DNA of 64,000 bases from Thuidium tamariscinum. Its lineage: Eukaryota > Streptophyta > Bryopsida > Hypnales > Thuidiaceae. The notes beneath the pieces were generated by a model. It made no database searches, was not told the DNA's origin, and was given only the letters and a program-made list of their open reading frames with translations. This document shows, in pieces, positions 47,100 through 58,262 of the stretch. A program made the translations under genes and the position numbers. Each line of letters opens with the position of its first letter. The stretch's first letter is position 1. The DNA lies in NCBI GenBank assembly GCA_947034885.2, contig OX344750.2, positions 40,844,821 to 40,908,820 on the forward strand, in the 5' to 3' direction.

Positions 47100-50000
47100 A
47101 ATATGAAAAAACTTGAAATCTATCTTCAATCTATTTCCCCACACAGGAAAAAATTTCCCCCCACCAAACTCAACCGAGAGCTATGCTGAATTCTTTAAGT
47201 GATCGGATGTGGGTTGTAAGCTTCTAGCTAAAACTGCCATTGCTCTCTGCTACATTGCTTTATCTTCTCACAGCTGCGAAGTGGTTACGACATGACAAGC
47301 GGTGAGTGTCGATAGCAAAGTAGGGTTATCACACCAAAATTGATCTGCAAGTTGTGCAGGTAACCCTACAATGATTTGCAATACCGGTCATTGTGTTCCG
47401 CGATCTGCAACAACTGCTGCAGAACTTCACTTCTGCACAAAGATCCACTTGTCTAGTGCACAACTTCTCAATGACAAAGCTTCCTCCTACAAGCTCCTCG
47501 AGCCTCGCAAAACCTACTGATTGAGACACAATTGATGCCGAACCAAGTTGCTGCAGCACTTACGAGGTTTTCCTTGTCGGCAGAAAGCTGCAAGCGCTTT
47601 GACTAAGTAAGAGTTGGCGGTAAGTTCGAGCCATGTGAGAACTGCACACCTAAGAAACAAGTAAAACAGTTCCGAGCCTGAACTCCCGTTAAAAAAAAGA
47701 TCATTTCCTACTTGTACAGAGGTCTTATCTTTTCACACATGGAGTTTGAGAACGCCAAGTGGGAACATACCTTTTAGTGCAACATATCAAGGTAATGAGA
47801 GAATACCAGTTGGAAATCAGCAGATCAGCAGCACGTCATAATTCTTCCCTGCTCAATCCTAAATTCTGAAAGGATGAGGTTGACCGCCATTAGAAGGAGA
47901 AAGAACATCCATTAGGAGTAATGAATTCCCTCCTCAAGCCGCCAGAATTTGTCTGCAACCTGTTATTCCACACGAAATTACAGCTTCAAGCCTAAAGGAT
48001 GGTCTCAAGGCAAACAACAAGCACGATCAAATTCTTCAAGATGATCAGAAATTACAAATTCTTCATGTTCAATGTTTGTGTACCGGAACATAAAATTCTT
48101 TAGCAAATGTCAGAACTCCCCCCTTCTCCCCTGTTCTCCCCTTTGATGCAATCCAAAACAAATACTTACAGGTCTGCAGAGAGTACACAGCGCCAAGTGC
48201 GTGTCAAGCACCTGTCTTCTTCCTGTAGATTTTGGTACCTCCTGCTCAAGAGTGAGCACAAAAAGAATCTGGAGTTTCCAAAGGTGCTGAGGCAACTCCT
48301 TGAAGCATATTCTGTTGTCAATCCAACAAGGATCAATTGTACAATTCACAATGAAGGCGGATGTTTATAGCTACCACTGTGAAACAAGACTCACTCCATT
48401 AGGAGACCAAGATTTTCAAATTGTGGGCTTGTTTCAAGTGGAAGCTATAAACATCAGCCTTAATTATGAACCATACATTCAAGTGTGAACCTCCATCCGG
48501 GTTTCAATTGCTGCCATATTTCAGAGAAGAATCTGGACTATCCAAGGTTGTTGAGGCAACTCCTTGAAGCACATTCCGTCGTCAATCCAACAAGGACGAA
48601 TTGCACAATTCACAATGAAGGTGGATGTCTATAGCTACCACTCTATCAAGGAACTCACTCCATTAGAAGACCAAAATTTTCAAAATTGTGGTCTTGTTTT
48701 GAGTGGAAACTATACACAACCACCTGACTTGTGAACCTATAAATTCAAGTTCGGAACTCTTCCGATTTCAATTGCTGCCATATTTCCAGTGTCCTTCAAA
48801 ATCATGTATTCACCGCAAAGCATTCAAATTAGCCACACGACTGAAGATTAGGAACAGGCGGTGAAGTACATAAAGCACGCTCTTCTAATATACAAGAAAG
48901 GAGATACTAACCTCATGTGAAATGTCAAGCTGATCCATCCTGGAATTGAGAGCATGTTACAGCTCCAATTTCTGGACCTCTTCTTTACATTAATTCTCCA
49001 CACTTAACTTTATCAGAGTACTGGACAACCAGTCTGTATACATCGGTTTTAAACCCCTGAAGGACCATGGATACGTGGTTTCAAAATGGCCAGTCCAATT
49101 CATCATAATGTGAAAAATCAAGAATTCAGGTGAGGTTAGGTTATGTATCACCAGAATCAGTGAAGGAGATTGGCATGTGTTAGTCAATAAATAAATCAAA
49201 TTGGACAAATGGAAGTCAGCGCTTGGCTTAGTCCACCTTCATAAGGCATCTAAGCCAAGTGCTTCAACTACAAAAAATTTAACTGATGATATTGCTATTA
49301 CTTACCCCCAGATAGCAGTGGAATTCATATCAAGAGTTAAAGATAAAACCGAAATAAGACATGCTTTAATAGTCATTATTACAGACCAGAATGATATAGG
49401 AGCCGTGGGACTTGGACTATCCCACTAAAACAAAGCCCCAAATACATACAGAGGAAAGAAGCTAAGCTTAGTTGCATGGGCAGGGTTTAAAGGTTACATA
49501 CTGTACTGAACTGTAAATCCTGTAGTACTGTACTGAAATGCCTGAAGCTCAAGTAATTTGAATTTTTCTATCACATACACCAAAGCATGATGGATCAAGT
49601 TCGACAACGTAACAAACGGAGTAGAACTGTTCATTGTTCACTTAAAAAAAGGGCTACACGTTAATCTGAAGAACTGAAAGATGCAGCACACTAATTTGTC
49701 CTATTAGTTTTGTGTGAATTGGTGCAATACAGGAATATTTCAGCCTGCACTAATTCAAAATAGAGTGACTTTATCAGTGTAGTCCTTTTACGGTGAGGAC
49801 AAAACCACAAGTGTTGACATCTCTGCTGCCGCGAACTCCCAACTCCTACAATCATGTTGCCCTTAGAATCGTTTTTAAGCTCATCCCTTTCAGAGGACAA
49901 CAAAGCATGACTACAATGTACAGTCCAAACTAGAAATTCCAAATAAACTGCTACAAAATGATACACAATTACCAATAACAAGCCATCCAAAGCAGACACA

Positions 50001-50800
50001 TACCCCAGCTGCACAATCTTCACCAGTATCCATCTCCTAAACTGCAAGTACGAAACATTCCTCGTCCTCAAAATGAGAAACCCTAAACATCACATGCCGA
50101 GCTTCAAACTGCAAGGATAAAACGGTACTACGTTTCACACATAGATTGATAAAGAGAGTACAACCGCTTCTCAGCTGGTCTTGATCTATCAACCAACCAC
50201 ACAAAAAAAAACGTACGAAAAACATAGAGCATAATCAATTGAGGAGCTGCAGTGATTTAGAGGAGACCAACCTAAAGGAAGACTGTCTTTACTCGTTGAT
50301 TCAGAACAACCGCCTCACCGACCACGATTTCCTAATCAATAACTGACGGAAGAAACGGTTCAGCAGCACGGGAGACAACAGCAACAAGCAAGGCCTCGCC
50401 AAAGGTAGCATGAAAAACAGTGGGAAACCCCAACTCACAACGCGAAACCCTAACCGAACATCCAGACCCCAGCCCAAAGGATGACCTCTTCAACAATAGC
50501 CAAACTCAAACTGCGAAACCCGACCTACAATCACGTGGCTCTGGAAGCCGATTCTAAAGCTCCGAAGTACACACGAAGGGGTAGGAATCCCGTTTGGCCG
50601 CACGCCAAAACGGCCCAAAAGCGAGCCCCAGAAGGCCAGAAATGATTGATCCTCGTCCACAGAAAGAATAGAAAGCGGCGCACAGCGGACTGAGAGCCAA
50701 ACGGGCTGGGTTGGTGCATCCCGCATTTCCAGTGGTTCCCGTGGTTCCTCCGCCCTTCTCCCCAGCCCCATCCAAAATTAGTCAAATCATAGATTAATCC
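47100..50800 (-). other. GC-richer region, possible minus-strand transcription unit
   Basis: The region is clearly less AT-rich than its flanks. On the minus strand the upstream end (about 50.1-50.5 kb) has leader-like sequence with TTAGGGTTTCGC, and at about 50036 an ATG opens MDTGEDCAAG followed by a GTATGTGT donor-like site. Further on, a frame within 49691-50071 reads DELKNDSKGNMIVGVGSS and a C/H-containing CQHLWFCPHRK. I cannot join these into a recognisable protein; it may be a non-coding RNA or UTR-rich gene. It contains the 264-bp tandem duplication at 48264-48789. Confidence 0.25.
48264..48789. repeat. 264-bp tandem duplication
   Basis: The second unit starts at 48528 (AGAATCTGGA in both). 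Shared blocks include GAGGCAACTCCTTGAAGCA, CAATTCACAATGAAGG, TATAGCTACCACT, ACTCACTCCATTAG, GACCAA, and TTTCAATTGCTGCCATATTT. Units differ by substitutions and small indels, so the duplication is not recent. No conserved open frame spans both units. Confidence 0.85.
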
Positions 50801-51710
50801 CTGGGTCAGTTTACACTAAAAAATTCCCCCCTCACATCATTCCAAGGGTACGCATGACGCCCTGCTCAACCCCGACGTAGCCAAGGCCAGCAGCAGAATC
50901 GTTCAGCAAAAGCAAGCAAACGAAGGGCACGGCAAAGCCCCCCGAAGCCCCAAGGAGTGGCCCACGTAGGGTAAGCTTAAGCTTAGTAGAAAGCTTAGTA
51001 ACGTCCACACGGGCACTGCCCCTTCGTTCCAAGATCTGCCATACTAGGGTGCCATACGGACATACGCCAGTGGTATACGAGGGCCGAGCTGGTTAGTGGC
51101 CCACTTGCCTCGGGGCTGCGAGATGATATTGGTGAGGGTTTTGGGCGAGTCGATTGTTGCTGCTGTGGGAACTTAGAGTAGGGTTACGGGAGGGCGCAGG
51201 GCAGCGTGTCTTGTGGTTTCTTATGGTTTCTTGTGGTTCCTTGTGGGTATGTTTCAGCTTTGGTGGACTTCTGGTATGACGCGGCTTGTGTTTGTGTTTG
51301 TGTGAGTAGAGTTTGCTTTGGGGGGTCGGGGTGGGGGTGGCAGTTGTGGCTTTTTATGGACAAATGGTGTAGGCCAAGGGTGTGGTCAGTGTCGTGGGGG
51401 GAGGTGGTGTTGGTGAGGGAGGACGGCCATGGGATCACGCGGCGAAGTGGTTGTTCTATGACGGTTTCTGGCGTGCAGGGCCTGCCGTGGTGGGAAGGCT
51501 GGAGGCTGCGGAGCGGTCTTCGAGTGGTTGCTTGCTGAGGTTGGAAGAAGGAGAAGGGGAAGAAGCTGCGGCACTGTGGGATCGGTGTGCTTGTGAGCGC
51601 TTCCCTGTGGTGGTGTTTTCTCATGTTGGGTGTGCAAATTCTGAGGTAGGGTAAGGGCGGACCACGCTTTGGAGGGTTGGGTATGTACCAAATCTGTCGA
51701 TACTTCAGCA

Positions 51711-51728
51711 GAGAGAGAGAGAGAGAGA
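51711..51728 (+). repeat. GA repeat upstream of the SRYRPIAPKP gene
   Basis: Nine GA units lie about 120 bases before the chosen start of the gene at 51849. GA tracts in plant leaders and promoters can bind GAGA-binding proteins; whether this one does is unknown. Confidence 0.6.
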
Positions 51729-51848
51729 TGTGTTGCTAGCATGAGGCGGCCCACCGGGATGGCGCGTTGCTGGGTGACTGGGACGGTGTTAGGAATGGAT
51801 TCTCGACGAGTATGAGAGCCCCTGCGGATCACGAAGGAGGGTGTTGGT

Positions 51849-53955
51849 ATGCTAGTAGTGCGCACGGGCCTCCCCATGAATCCCTCAAAGACGGACCACA
51901 TCATGTCCCGGTACCGCCCCATCGCGCCCAAACCCACGCCCAAGACGGAGGGCTCCATCGATCAAACGGACTCGCACTCGCTGTCCACGCTGTCGGTGGA
52001 CAAGAGCAGCAAATCGGGCGACTATTGCCGGGGGAAGCGGCGCAACAACAACCCCAAGCGGGAGAGTCACCACAATAACCACCACCCCAAGTCGTCCCCG
52101 CGCAACAGCAACAACAACAACATGAACATGAAGAAGCCGCGGCACCATGGGACGAGCTCAGGCTCCGGGGGGAAATCCGGGGGCGGTGTGGAATTCCAGC
52201 CGCCCAGCTTCAATCTCACGCCCATTTTCAGCGAGCAGGTTGCACCCGTGTTCGGGCCTGGCGGATTGCAGCGCTTCAAGGACAGCTTCGATCACGGAGT
52301 GTCGGTGTCGCTCTCGCTCTCCGGGAAGTCGTCGCCCCCGCGCGACTCCCACCTTATACTCACCCGTTACGAGCCTCCACCCCCCACCCCCACCTTGCAG
52401 TGCAGCAAGGATGGGTTGAGTTTCAACATTGGCGCTGGCGCCGCCGCAGCAACACAATCCCCTCTGACGACGACGCAGGACGTGGGATTCATGGAGCGCG
52501 CTGCGATCAACTCCACTTCGCTCTACTCCGCGGAGCACTCGAATTTCAGGACGACGAGGATGCCGTTTTATTCCTCGTTTTCCACCAGCTTCGGCGCCGC
52601 GGACAGCGAGGTCTGCTCTTCTGCTGAAGAAGTCGCCGCGCCTGAAAGCAAAAATATTGTCACGCTCTCTCTCCTCCCCGATACCCCTTCATATGTGAAT
52701 ACCCGAAGCTCGACGTCCTCGACGTCGACGCTGTCGCTGCTGCGGTCCGACATTCGATGGAACTCCTCCGAGACCAAGCCCGCCACCGCCACCAGCAGCG
52801 ATTTGAACACCAGCCTCACCATGTCCAGCTGGTCGGAGCTGGAAGACACACACAGTCTGGCGGGATCAGCAGCCAGGTTTTTGCAGGATGAGGGGGGAAT
52901 GGGGGTCGTGGATGCTGACGACTTGGAGCAACGACATGGCGGATCCTCCGAGGCCGTGATACTCACTGACGAAAGGGATACCGTCTTGTGGGTGAACTCG
53001 GCGTTTCAAAGATTGTCCAACGAGAGGATGAGCAGCCGAATGCAGGTTGGTATCTTGTGTCTGTTGCACGTCCGAATTTCCGCTCCTGGGTTGTTCCTGT
53101 TGCAAAATGGGGTCTTGTCGCTTGGGTTTGTTCACGAGGATGCCACTGGTCGCCACTACCACAGCTTGCTTGTAGTAATTCGGTCAGGTCATCGTAGGGC
53201 TTGTGTTACACAGTAGGACTTGCCCTTTTTCTTTTCGGTTCCTTTTCCCGGGCTGCTCTAAGCTTCCTGCTCTGGCTTCTGTCACGCCACAGGCTATTGG
53301 ACCCCACATCGACCCGTTGGGGATCCGCACCCAGCTCGCCTCTCTCACATTCCAGCCCCCATTTCCGGCTGCGAGGTGCAAAGCCGTGCTCTGGGGCTTC
53401 CTGAAGAAGTTCATCATGCACGAAGGCGGGACTCACATCCAGTCGGAAGCGCAAGCGAAGGTGATTGCGCCTCAACCCTTGCGAGCTGTCGGATCCACCA
53501 TCACAGTGCAATTCATCGACACTTTGAATCCCAATGCCGCCCCGTTGCCAGGGAGCTACGAAGTGGTGCTAGAGAGTCTCAACAAGGGCGACATGCCGTC
53601 GGTGATCACCGATCTTCGCTTTCGCGTGCGCTGGGTGAACACGGCGTACAAGCGCCTGGTGGGGCAGCCCAAGTGCTCCTGGTTGGCATCCGCGGTGGGG
53701 GAAGACGAAGCTCCACTTCGTCTTGCTGGGGATGTGTCTTTGGTTTGCGAGGGCCTGCAATTGCCGGACGGCATCCCTGCGTTCACATGTCACGTCGGGA
53801 TTCAATGGAGCCACCAAGGCGAACACAGCGCCATGTCGGTGCCGTCGGAAGTGGCCCGCTTGCTGGACAACGACTCGTACGTGTGGCGGTTTGATGTGTG
53901 CGATGCGGGCGTGAAAAACGTGCTCCAAATCCAAAATGCAAGTCCCTTCTGTTAA
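51849..53955 (+). CDS. SRYRPIAPKP-motif protein, probable DUF7950 family, full length
   Basis: Two exons, 51849-53045 and 53293-53955 (intron 247 bases, CAG|GTTGG ... CACAG|GCT), give 619 residues. SRYRPIAPKP lies at residues 20-29, followed by SHSLSTLSVD, a basic Asn-rich segment of NLS type, FGPGGLQRFKDSFD, VSVSLSLSG, FMERAA, TLSLLPDTPS, TLSLLR and DLNTSLTMSS. The C-terminal domain begins near residue 368 (EAVILTDERDTVLWVNSAF), crosses the intron, and ends with VPSEVARL and SYVWRFDV. That end resembles the plant DUF7950 signature as I recall it; function is unknown. Two similar PAS-like signatures occur, WVNSAFQRLS near residue 383 and WVNTAYKRLVG near 514. Paralogue of the minus-strand gene at 23523-25333 with the same intron position. 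An alternative ATG at 51876 (MNPSKTDH) is also plausible. Confidence 0.85.
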
Positions 53956-54299
53956 TATATTCTTCTGGGATTTGCTTCCTTCTTTTCCAATTCTGATTTT
54001 AGAAGACAGAGACCGGCGTTGATGATTACTGATGAGGATGAGGAGCCCATGAGTCTGTAACCCTACGACGACGATTAGTTGTGATGTTTTCCTTCCTTCC
54101 AGGCGGTGATTGGGAGCTTGATTGATTGTGTGTGTTGCACCATTCAAATTAGGTGATTGGTGAGGACAACAACCCTCAACTGCTGTGTCGATATCTCACC
54201 AACATATGATGGAGGCAAAATTGGCTGGGCAGTTTTTAGATGTATACACTCGAGCGGTTCAGATGTGCTCCTGGAGAGGATGGTGTACACTGATCCTTA

Positions 54300-54305
54300 A
54301 ATAAA
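54300..54305 (+). terminator. Possible polyadenylation signal AATAAA
   Basis: AATAAA lies 345 bases after the stop codon of the SRYRPIAPKP gene, followed by a T-rich segment. Plausible but not proven as the used signal. Confidence 0.35.
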
Positions 54306-54669
54306 CGGACTACGATGTTTTCTCTCTGCTTTGACAATTTGTGCGGCAGTTTTTCACTCATCTTTCCCTCTTCTTTCTCTCGCGCTAATTGAATGCCACT
54401 GGGAGACATGTACCTTTCTTCTTGTAGTCAAGTGCGCATCACATCAGTCTGACTGAAACGAGTATCAACAAATTCCTGATCAATACTATTTGCACGGCAC
54501 CGTTCTATTGTAATGGTGTGAAGCTGTACTGGTAGTTGCAATGAACACAGGTGAGTGGGATCTATCGAAGCTGACAAAGTACAGCAGCCAATTTTAGCTC
54601 ACGGATCAACGCGTTTCAATGAGATTCGCTGCTTTTTGCACTTCAAACGGCAGCGCTGGGCCTAATTTA

Positions 54670-54825
54670 GATTTTCTCAGTTCTTTTTTTTTTTTTTTTG
54701 ACACAAGCGTGTTGAGGAAACACACTGCGAGGGGTTCCATCAGGAATAGAGGCTGATTTTATGCCAGGAACAAACCTGGTGCCACCAGGTATTGAACCCG
54801 CAACCTGCTTGATTTTCTCAGTTCT
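54670..54825 (-). mobile_element. 5'-truncated tRNA-type SINE with 15-bp target duplication
   Basis: GATTTTCTCAGTTCT occurs at 54670-54684 and 54811-54825, exactly flanking a 126-bp insert. On the minus strand the insert has GCGGGTTCAATACCTGG, which fits a polymerase III B box (GGTTCRANNCC), then a body with GGAACCCCTCGCAGTGTG, and ends in a poly(A) run (the T run at 54684-54699). No A box is seen before the B box, so the copy is 5'-truncated. It lies between two genes. Confidence 0.8.
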
Positions 54826-55075
54826 CACAGAACGGGATTTAGGGCTGTGCACGGCGCACGTGCTGATAGCACGGTTGGAACTGTAACTGGGAACCGTTGA
54901 AGTAGGGTAAGTGTAGGCTGTAGAGAGAGATGGTGTCAGGCAATCCGTGCTTCGTCGGCCATCAGCAGTCCTCGTCACCATGGCAGTCTCTGTTGCAGCA
55001 TTGGGCTTGGCATTTTGGGAGCATCGACGCACATGTGCATTTCCTGGACGGGAAGGACGAGTAGGGGATTTTTAG

Positions 55076-55879
55076 GGTTTCGGCCGCGCGGCTTCGCCGC
55101 AGGACATAAATGCTTTGTCGGGGCGGTTGAAGGAGAAGGAGCTTCGTGGAAGAAGAGCTCAGTGTGAGCTTGGCTTGCGCAGGCATTCGGCGCAAGTTGC
55201 AGTGGAGGCAATCGAGACTCTCTTCCGTCGGTGGTTTCTCCCAGAGCTCCCCATCAAAATCTTAAGGTGACTGAGTGGATCACAGTTCCGCTACAGATGC
55301 ATTTGAATTTTTTCTTGCGTGCTTTTGTTGGTTGCTTGGTTGCTTGCTTTCTCTTCCGTCGGTGCCATTTACTGAATTGTTCTGGTGTTCGCGAAGATTG
55401 TAATTCCCTTTTCACTGTTTTTAGGGTTGAGTCCTCCCATGTTCTTCTCAATCCTTGCCGGAGGAACCTCCACGACAGTCTCAACCCTTTGGCTGGGGTC
55501 CATGATTTGCATATCATTGCTTTGTGCTTGATGGAAGGTTTAAATTGGGAGCTCACTCAAGTGTGCAGTATCCGCATGAGAAGGAATTTGCAGTTTCTGT
55601 TTACAGGATGCTCTCTAAATCTCCGTATGCAAGAGTCTCTCGATTGGGCGAGGTAGCATGTTTTCTGAAGAAGGATCATCCGGACAGAAACTACAAGCTA
55701 GCCTGGGACGGACTTGTTTCCAGGGTAACCTTCAGAATCCTTTGGGTAGTAGAAGAATTTTGATTGCAGATTGTCTTATACTTTTATTTGACTCAACATA
55801 GGTAGTCTTGAGAAACCTTGCTGATCTCTCTCTGAATTGGCATGAAAAGGAATTTCTGACTCCTAAATTCTCAAAGTGA
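55076..55879 (+). CDS. Unrecognised small three-exon coding region, start not visible
   Basis: Three open segments join in frame: 55076-55266, 55538-55724 and 55802-55879 (TGA). Junctions are AG|GTGACT ... GGAAG|GTTT and AGG|GTAACC ... CATAG|GTAG; frame 2 and 3 of exon 3 are closed, which supports the chosen phase. The product runs through LSGRLKEKELRGRRAQ, VAVEAIETLFRRWF, HEKEFAVSVYRMLSKSPYA, RVSRLGEVACFLKKDHPD, KLAWDGLVSR and ends LNWHEKEFLTPKFSK, about 150 residues, charged and leucine-rich, soluble. The frame is open back to a stop at 55073-55075 but has no ATG, so the gene needs an upstream exon, a non-ATG start, or is a broken copy. I know no family for it. A GTAAGA donor-like site at about 55937 suggests a further intron in the 3' UTR. 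Confidence 0.5.
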
Positions 55880-56868
55880 AGCTCAATTCGAACAATGAAA
55901 GCTCCTCCAAGTCAATGAGCCATCGTCTTCAAGTAAGAGTTTGTATGATATTTAGATTTACTTCTTTTGCTCCGATTTAGCATAACTTTACTCTAAATTG
56001 ATATTCCTCTCAAATGGTGCCATGTCTTTCTACTATTGAATAAGGGTACGTATCAACTACACCCACATGTTTCACTTTAGTTGCACTGTGGTTTGGCAGT
56101 GGTTACATTTTTTTCATTCTTCAATAATTGCAGGAGTGAGTACCAAAGTAATTGGTGTTTCGAAACTCAAGATCTGAGAGGATCTGTGCCGAAAAAAGTT
56201 GCAGAAAACGGGAGCCTCATCTTGCCTCTTCCTTCCTTGAATTAACAGTTGGGTCCAGGGCGTTTTGCAGCCCCTGTCAAGAATGTGAACTTCTACTTTG
56301 ATTGGATTCTTTGTATTATTATTTGATCCGATTATTGTATACTTTGAGTGGATTCTTTGAGTGCAGATTATTGCATAATTTGATTGACAATGTTTTCATA
56401 ATACGTCTTGGTGGGTAGGTAAGCTTACTGATTCCACAAAAGTCCGAGTGCTGGCAATCAATGACAAATTGTTGTCGACAGAAGAAGCTGCTGCACCAGG
56501 CCGACTACGAAACCTAATTGTTGGATGACTTGGAGTGAAGCTTTAATAATAAGTGGAACTGACTGGAGACCCTACAAAGTGGGAGATGGGGTCAACAATT
56601 AAATTTTTTTTTTTTTAACTCCTTGAGGTGGCTGCTAGCATTCCAGCCATATGAAAAGGTAAAGGTGACCAATAGCATGAAAATCTTTTCCTTGGAAACT
56701 AGTGGATCATGCACCAGTACTGACACCACAGGGACCTATTTTTATATGAGTTTTGGTGGCCGACGGTGATGCTGGAATCAGGAAAAAAAAAGCATTGGAT
56801 GGTTTTATAATAAGGCGACAATGGATTTGGCGTCGGTTCAATATACTGTACTTCAAAGTGTAGCTTGG

Positions 56869-57571
56869 CGATGGGGAAGGACGTTAAATCCTATCATCGA
56901 AGGTGGGCCTAGCAGGGTAGATTTGGGGTTCTCTGGGTAAAAGTGAAAAAAAAAGCCCCCTAAGGTAGATGTACCCATAACCAATCAAATAAGCACATTT
57001 GGATATATTCCAAGGTAGTGCAAAGCCAAGTAAATATTTTCACAAGTGCATTGACAAAAATAATGGGGATTGCAAAAAAATTGGTAATTTTATCTCTTGA
57101 ATTGAATTTACTATGAATTTTGAGAGGCAAAAGTTAGGTTTGACCTGTAACCAACATCTAGAGTCATCTAGTTTCCATCATTCAAGAATACTTTCCCACT
57201 GATTACTTCCTACATTTATGCTCACTTATGTGTCATTAACTTATTGGTCCAAGCCTTGAAAAAGTACAAAGATACATATTCCAAGGAGAGAACAGAAACC
57301 CATTCCAATCTTGTTTTGAATAGGGTACCCTATTTATTATTGATGGGGCATGTGTTAATAATGGGTACATCTACCTTGTTTTGTATTGTGTTTAGGGTAT
57401 GTTTTAGACTTCTCTTGGCTAATTTGGAGTCTCTGATTGCAAATATGATTTCAGAATTTGAAAAATAAAAATTTGTGAAAAATTAAAAAAATCCTCTGTT
57501 TTACTCCCAAGGTAAATCCACTTGCTAGGCCCACCTTCGATGGTAGGATTTACCGTCCTGCATCGATGGGG
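56869..57571. mobile_element. Non-autonomous DNA transposon with 8-bp target duplication, family K
   Basis: CGATGGGG is repeated at 56869-56876 and 57564-57571. Between them, the termini are inverted repeats of about 50 bp sharing TAAATCCTA, CATCGAAGGTGGGCCTAGCA. A second inverted pair lies inside: AAGGTAGATGTACCCAT at about 56963 and ATGGGTACATCTACCTT at about 57362. There is no transposase frame. An 8-bp duplication is typical of hAT elements; a Mutator-like origin is possible. Confidence 0.7.
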
Positions 57572-57721
57572 TAGTTACCTTACGGAGTCCTTGTTATAAA
57601 AGTATATCCGGTTTCTGCTTTGCACCACCTTGTCAGTGGTTGTTTGGTAGCCCTATCTGTGCAGTACCTCTTTTTTCTACTGCAAAATTGAACTTATACA
57701 AAATAATGAAATTAGTCTGCC

Positions 57722-58262
57722 TTACTTCCTGAGCATCTAGAATTGACAATTTCAAAAAAAATCATCATAAAATACCACTTGGAAGAATATTTTGGAATTG
57801 AGATGCAAATAAAAGTTGTGGAGTTTGAGTTTCAGATTCTATCCATATGGTTAGATTCACCAATGCTATCACCAATATTTTTCCATAAATTTCGAAAGGG
57901 AAGATTCAAAATTCCTTCCAAATTCAATTACGAGGAGTGAAATATTGTCATTTTTTTAGTACATTTGATGGAATGGATTCGAAAAGACGTTCTCTTGATA
58001 TGGTGATGTATTGGGATTTTTGTGTTTTTTGATTCTATGATCTCATTTTTACAATTCTATGCTCAAACTAGAGCTGATGCAATTTTGGCTTGGTCAACCA
58101 CTTGACATACTTCTACATTTGTAATTTTGAAAAAATATGTACTCTAATATCACCAAATCCAATCCTTGGATAGGAGAAAACCTTCATAAAGTATCTCTAA
58201 ACATTAGAATGACTTTCATCCCAAGTTGTAATGAAATAGAAACTTGATTTTCAATCAAATTG
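57722..58262 (+). repeat. Dispersed repeat, family E copy 2
   Basis: Direct-orientation partner of 30572-31112, aligned from TCCTGAG through TTGTAATGA to TTTTCAATC with scattered substitutions. Non-coding. Confidence 0.65.

Larger units (their letters stand above)
25334..51848. other. 26-kb gene-poor region between the inverted paralogues
   Basis: No gene was recognised. 25.4-26.33 kb is GC-moderate and is probably promoter/leader of the minus-strand gene. 26.33-47 kb is mostly AT-rich repeat DNA (families A-J, minisatellite, tandem duplications, long fold-back) with a GC-rich island at 28560-29480. Stretches where I see no identifiable element are 26.4-28.3, 31.3-32.9, 37.5-39.5, 39.9-41.3, 41.7-42.5, 43.2-44.3 and 45.5-46.6 kb. 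47.1-50.8 kb is GC-richer and may be transcribed; 50.8-51.85 kb is probably leader/promoter of the plus-strand paralogue. Confidence 0.6.
53956..55075. other. 3' flank of the SRYRPIAPKP gene and SINE-bearing spacer
   Basis: The first 350 bases are probably 3' UTR. The rest is moderate-GC spacer with a SINE insertion at 54685-54810; bases after about 54840 look like promoter/leader of the next coding region. No separate gene was found. Confidence 0.5.

Noticed and set aside
51184..51958. Minus-strand frames of 146 and 190 codons before the SRYRPIAPKP gene
   Set aside because: They lie opposite the GC-rich leader and gene start, are Pro/Thr/His-rich low-complexity sequence, and overlap each other in different frames.
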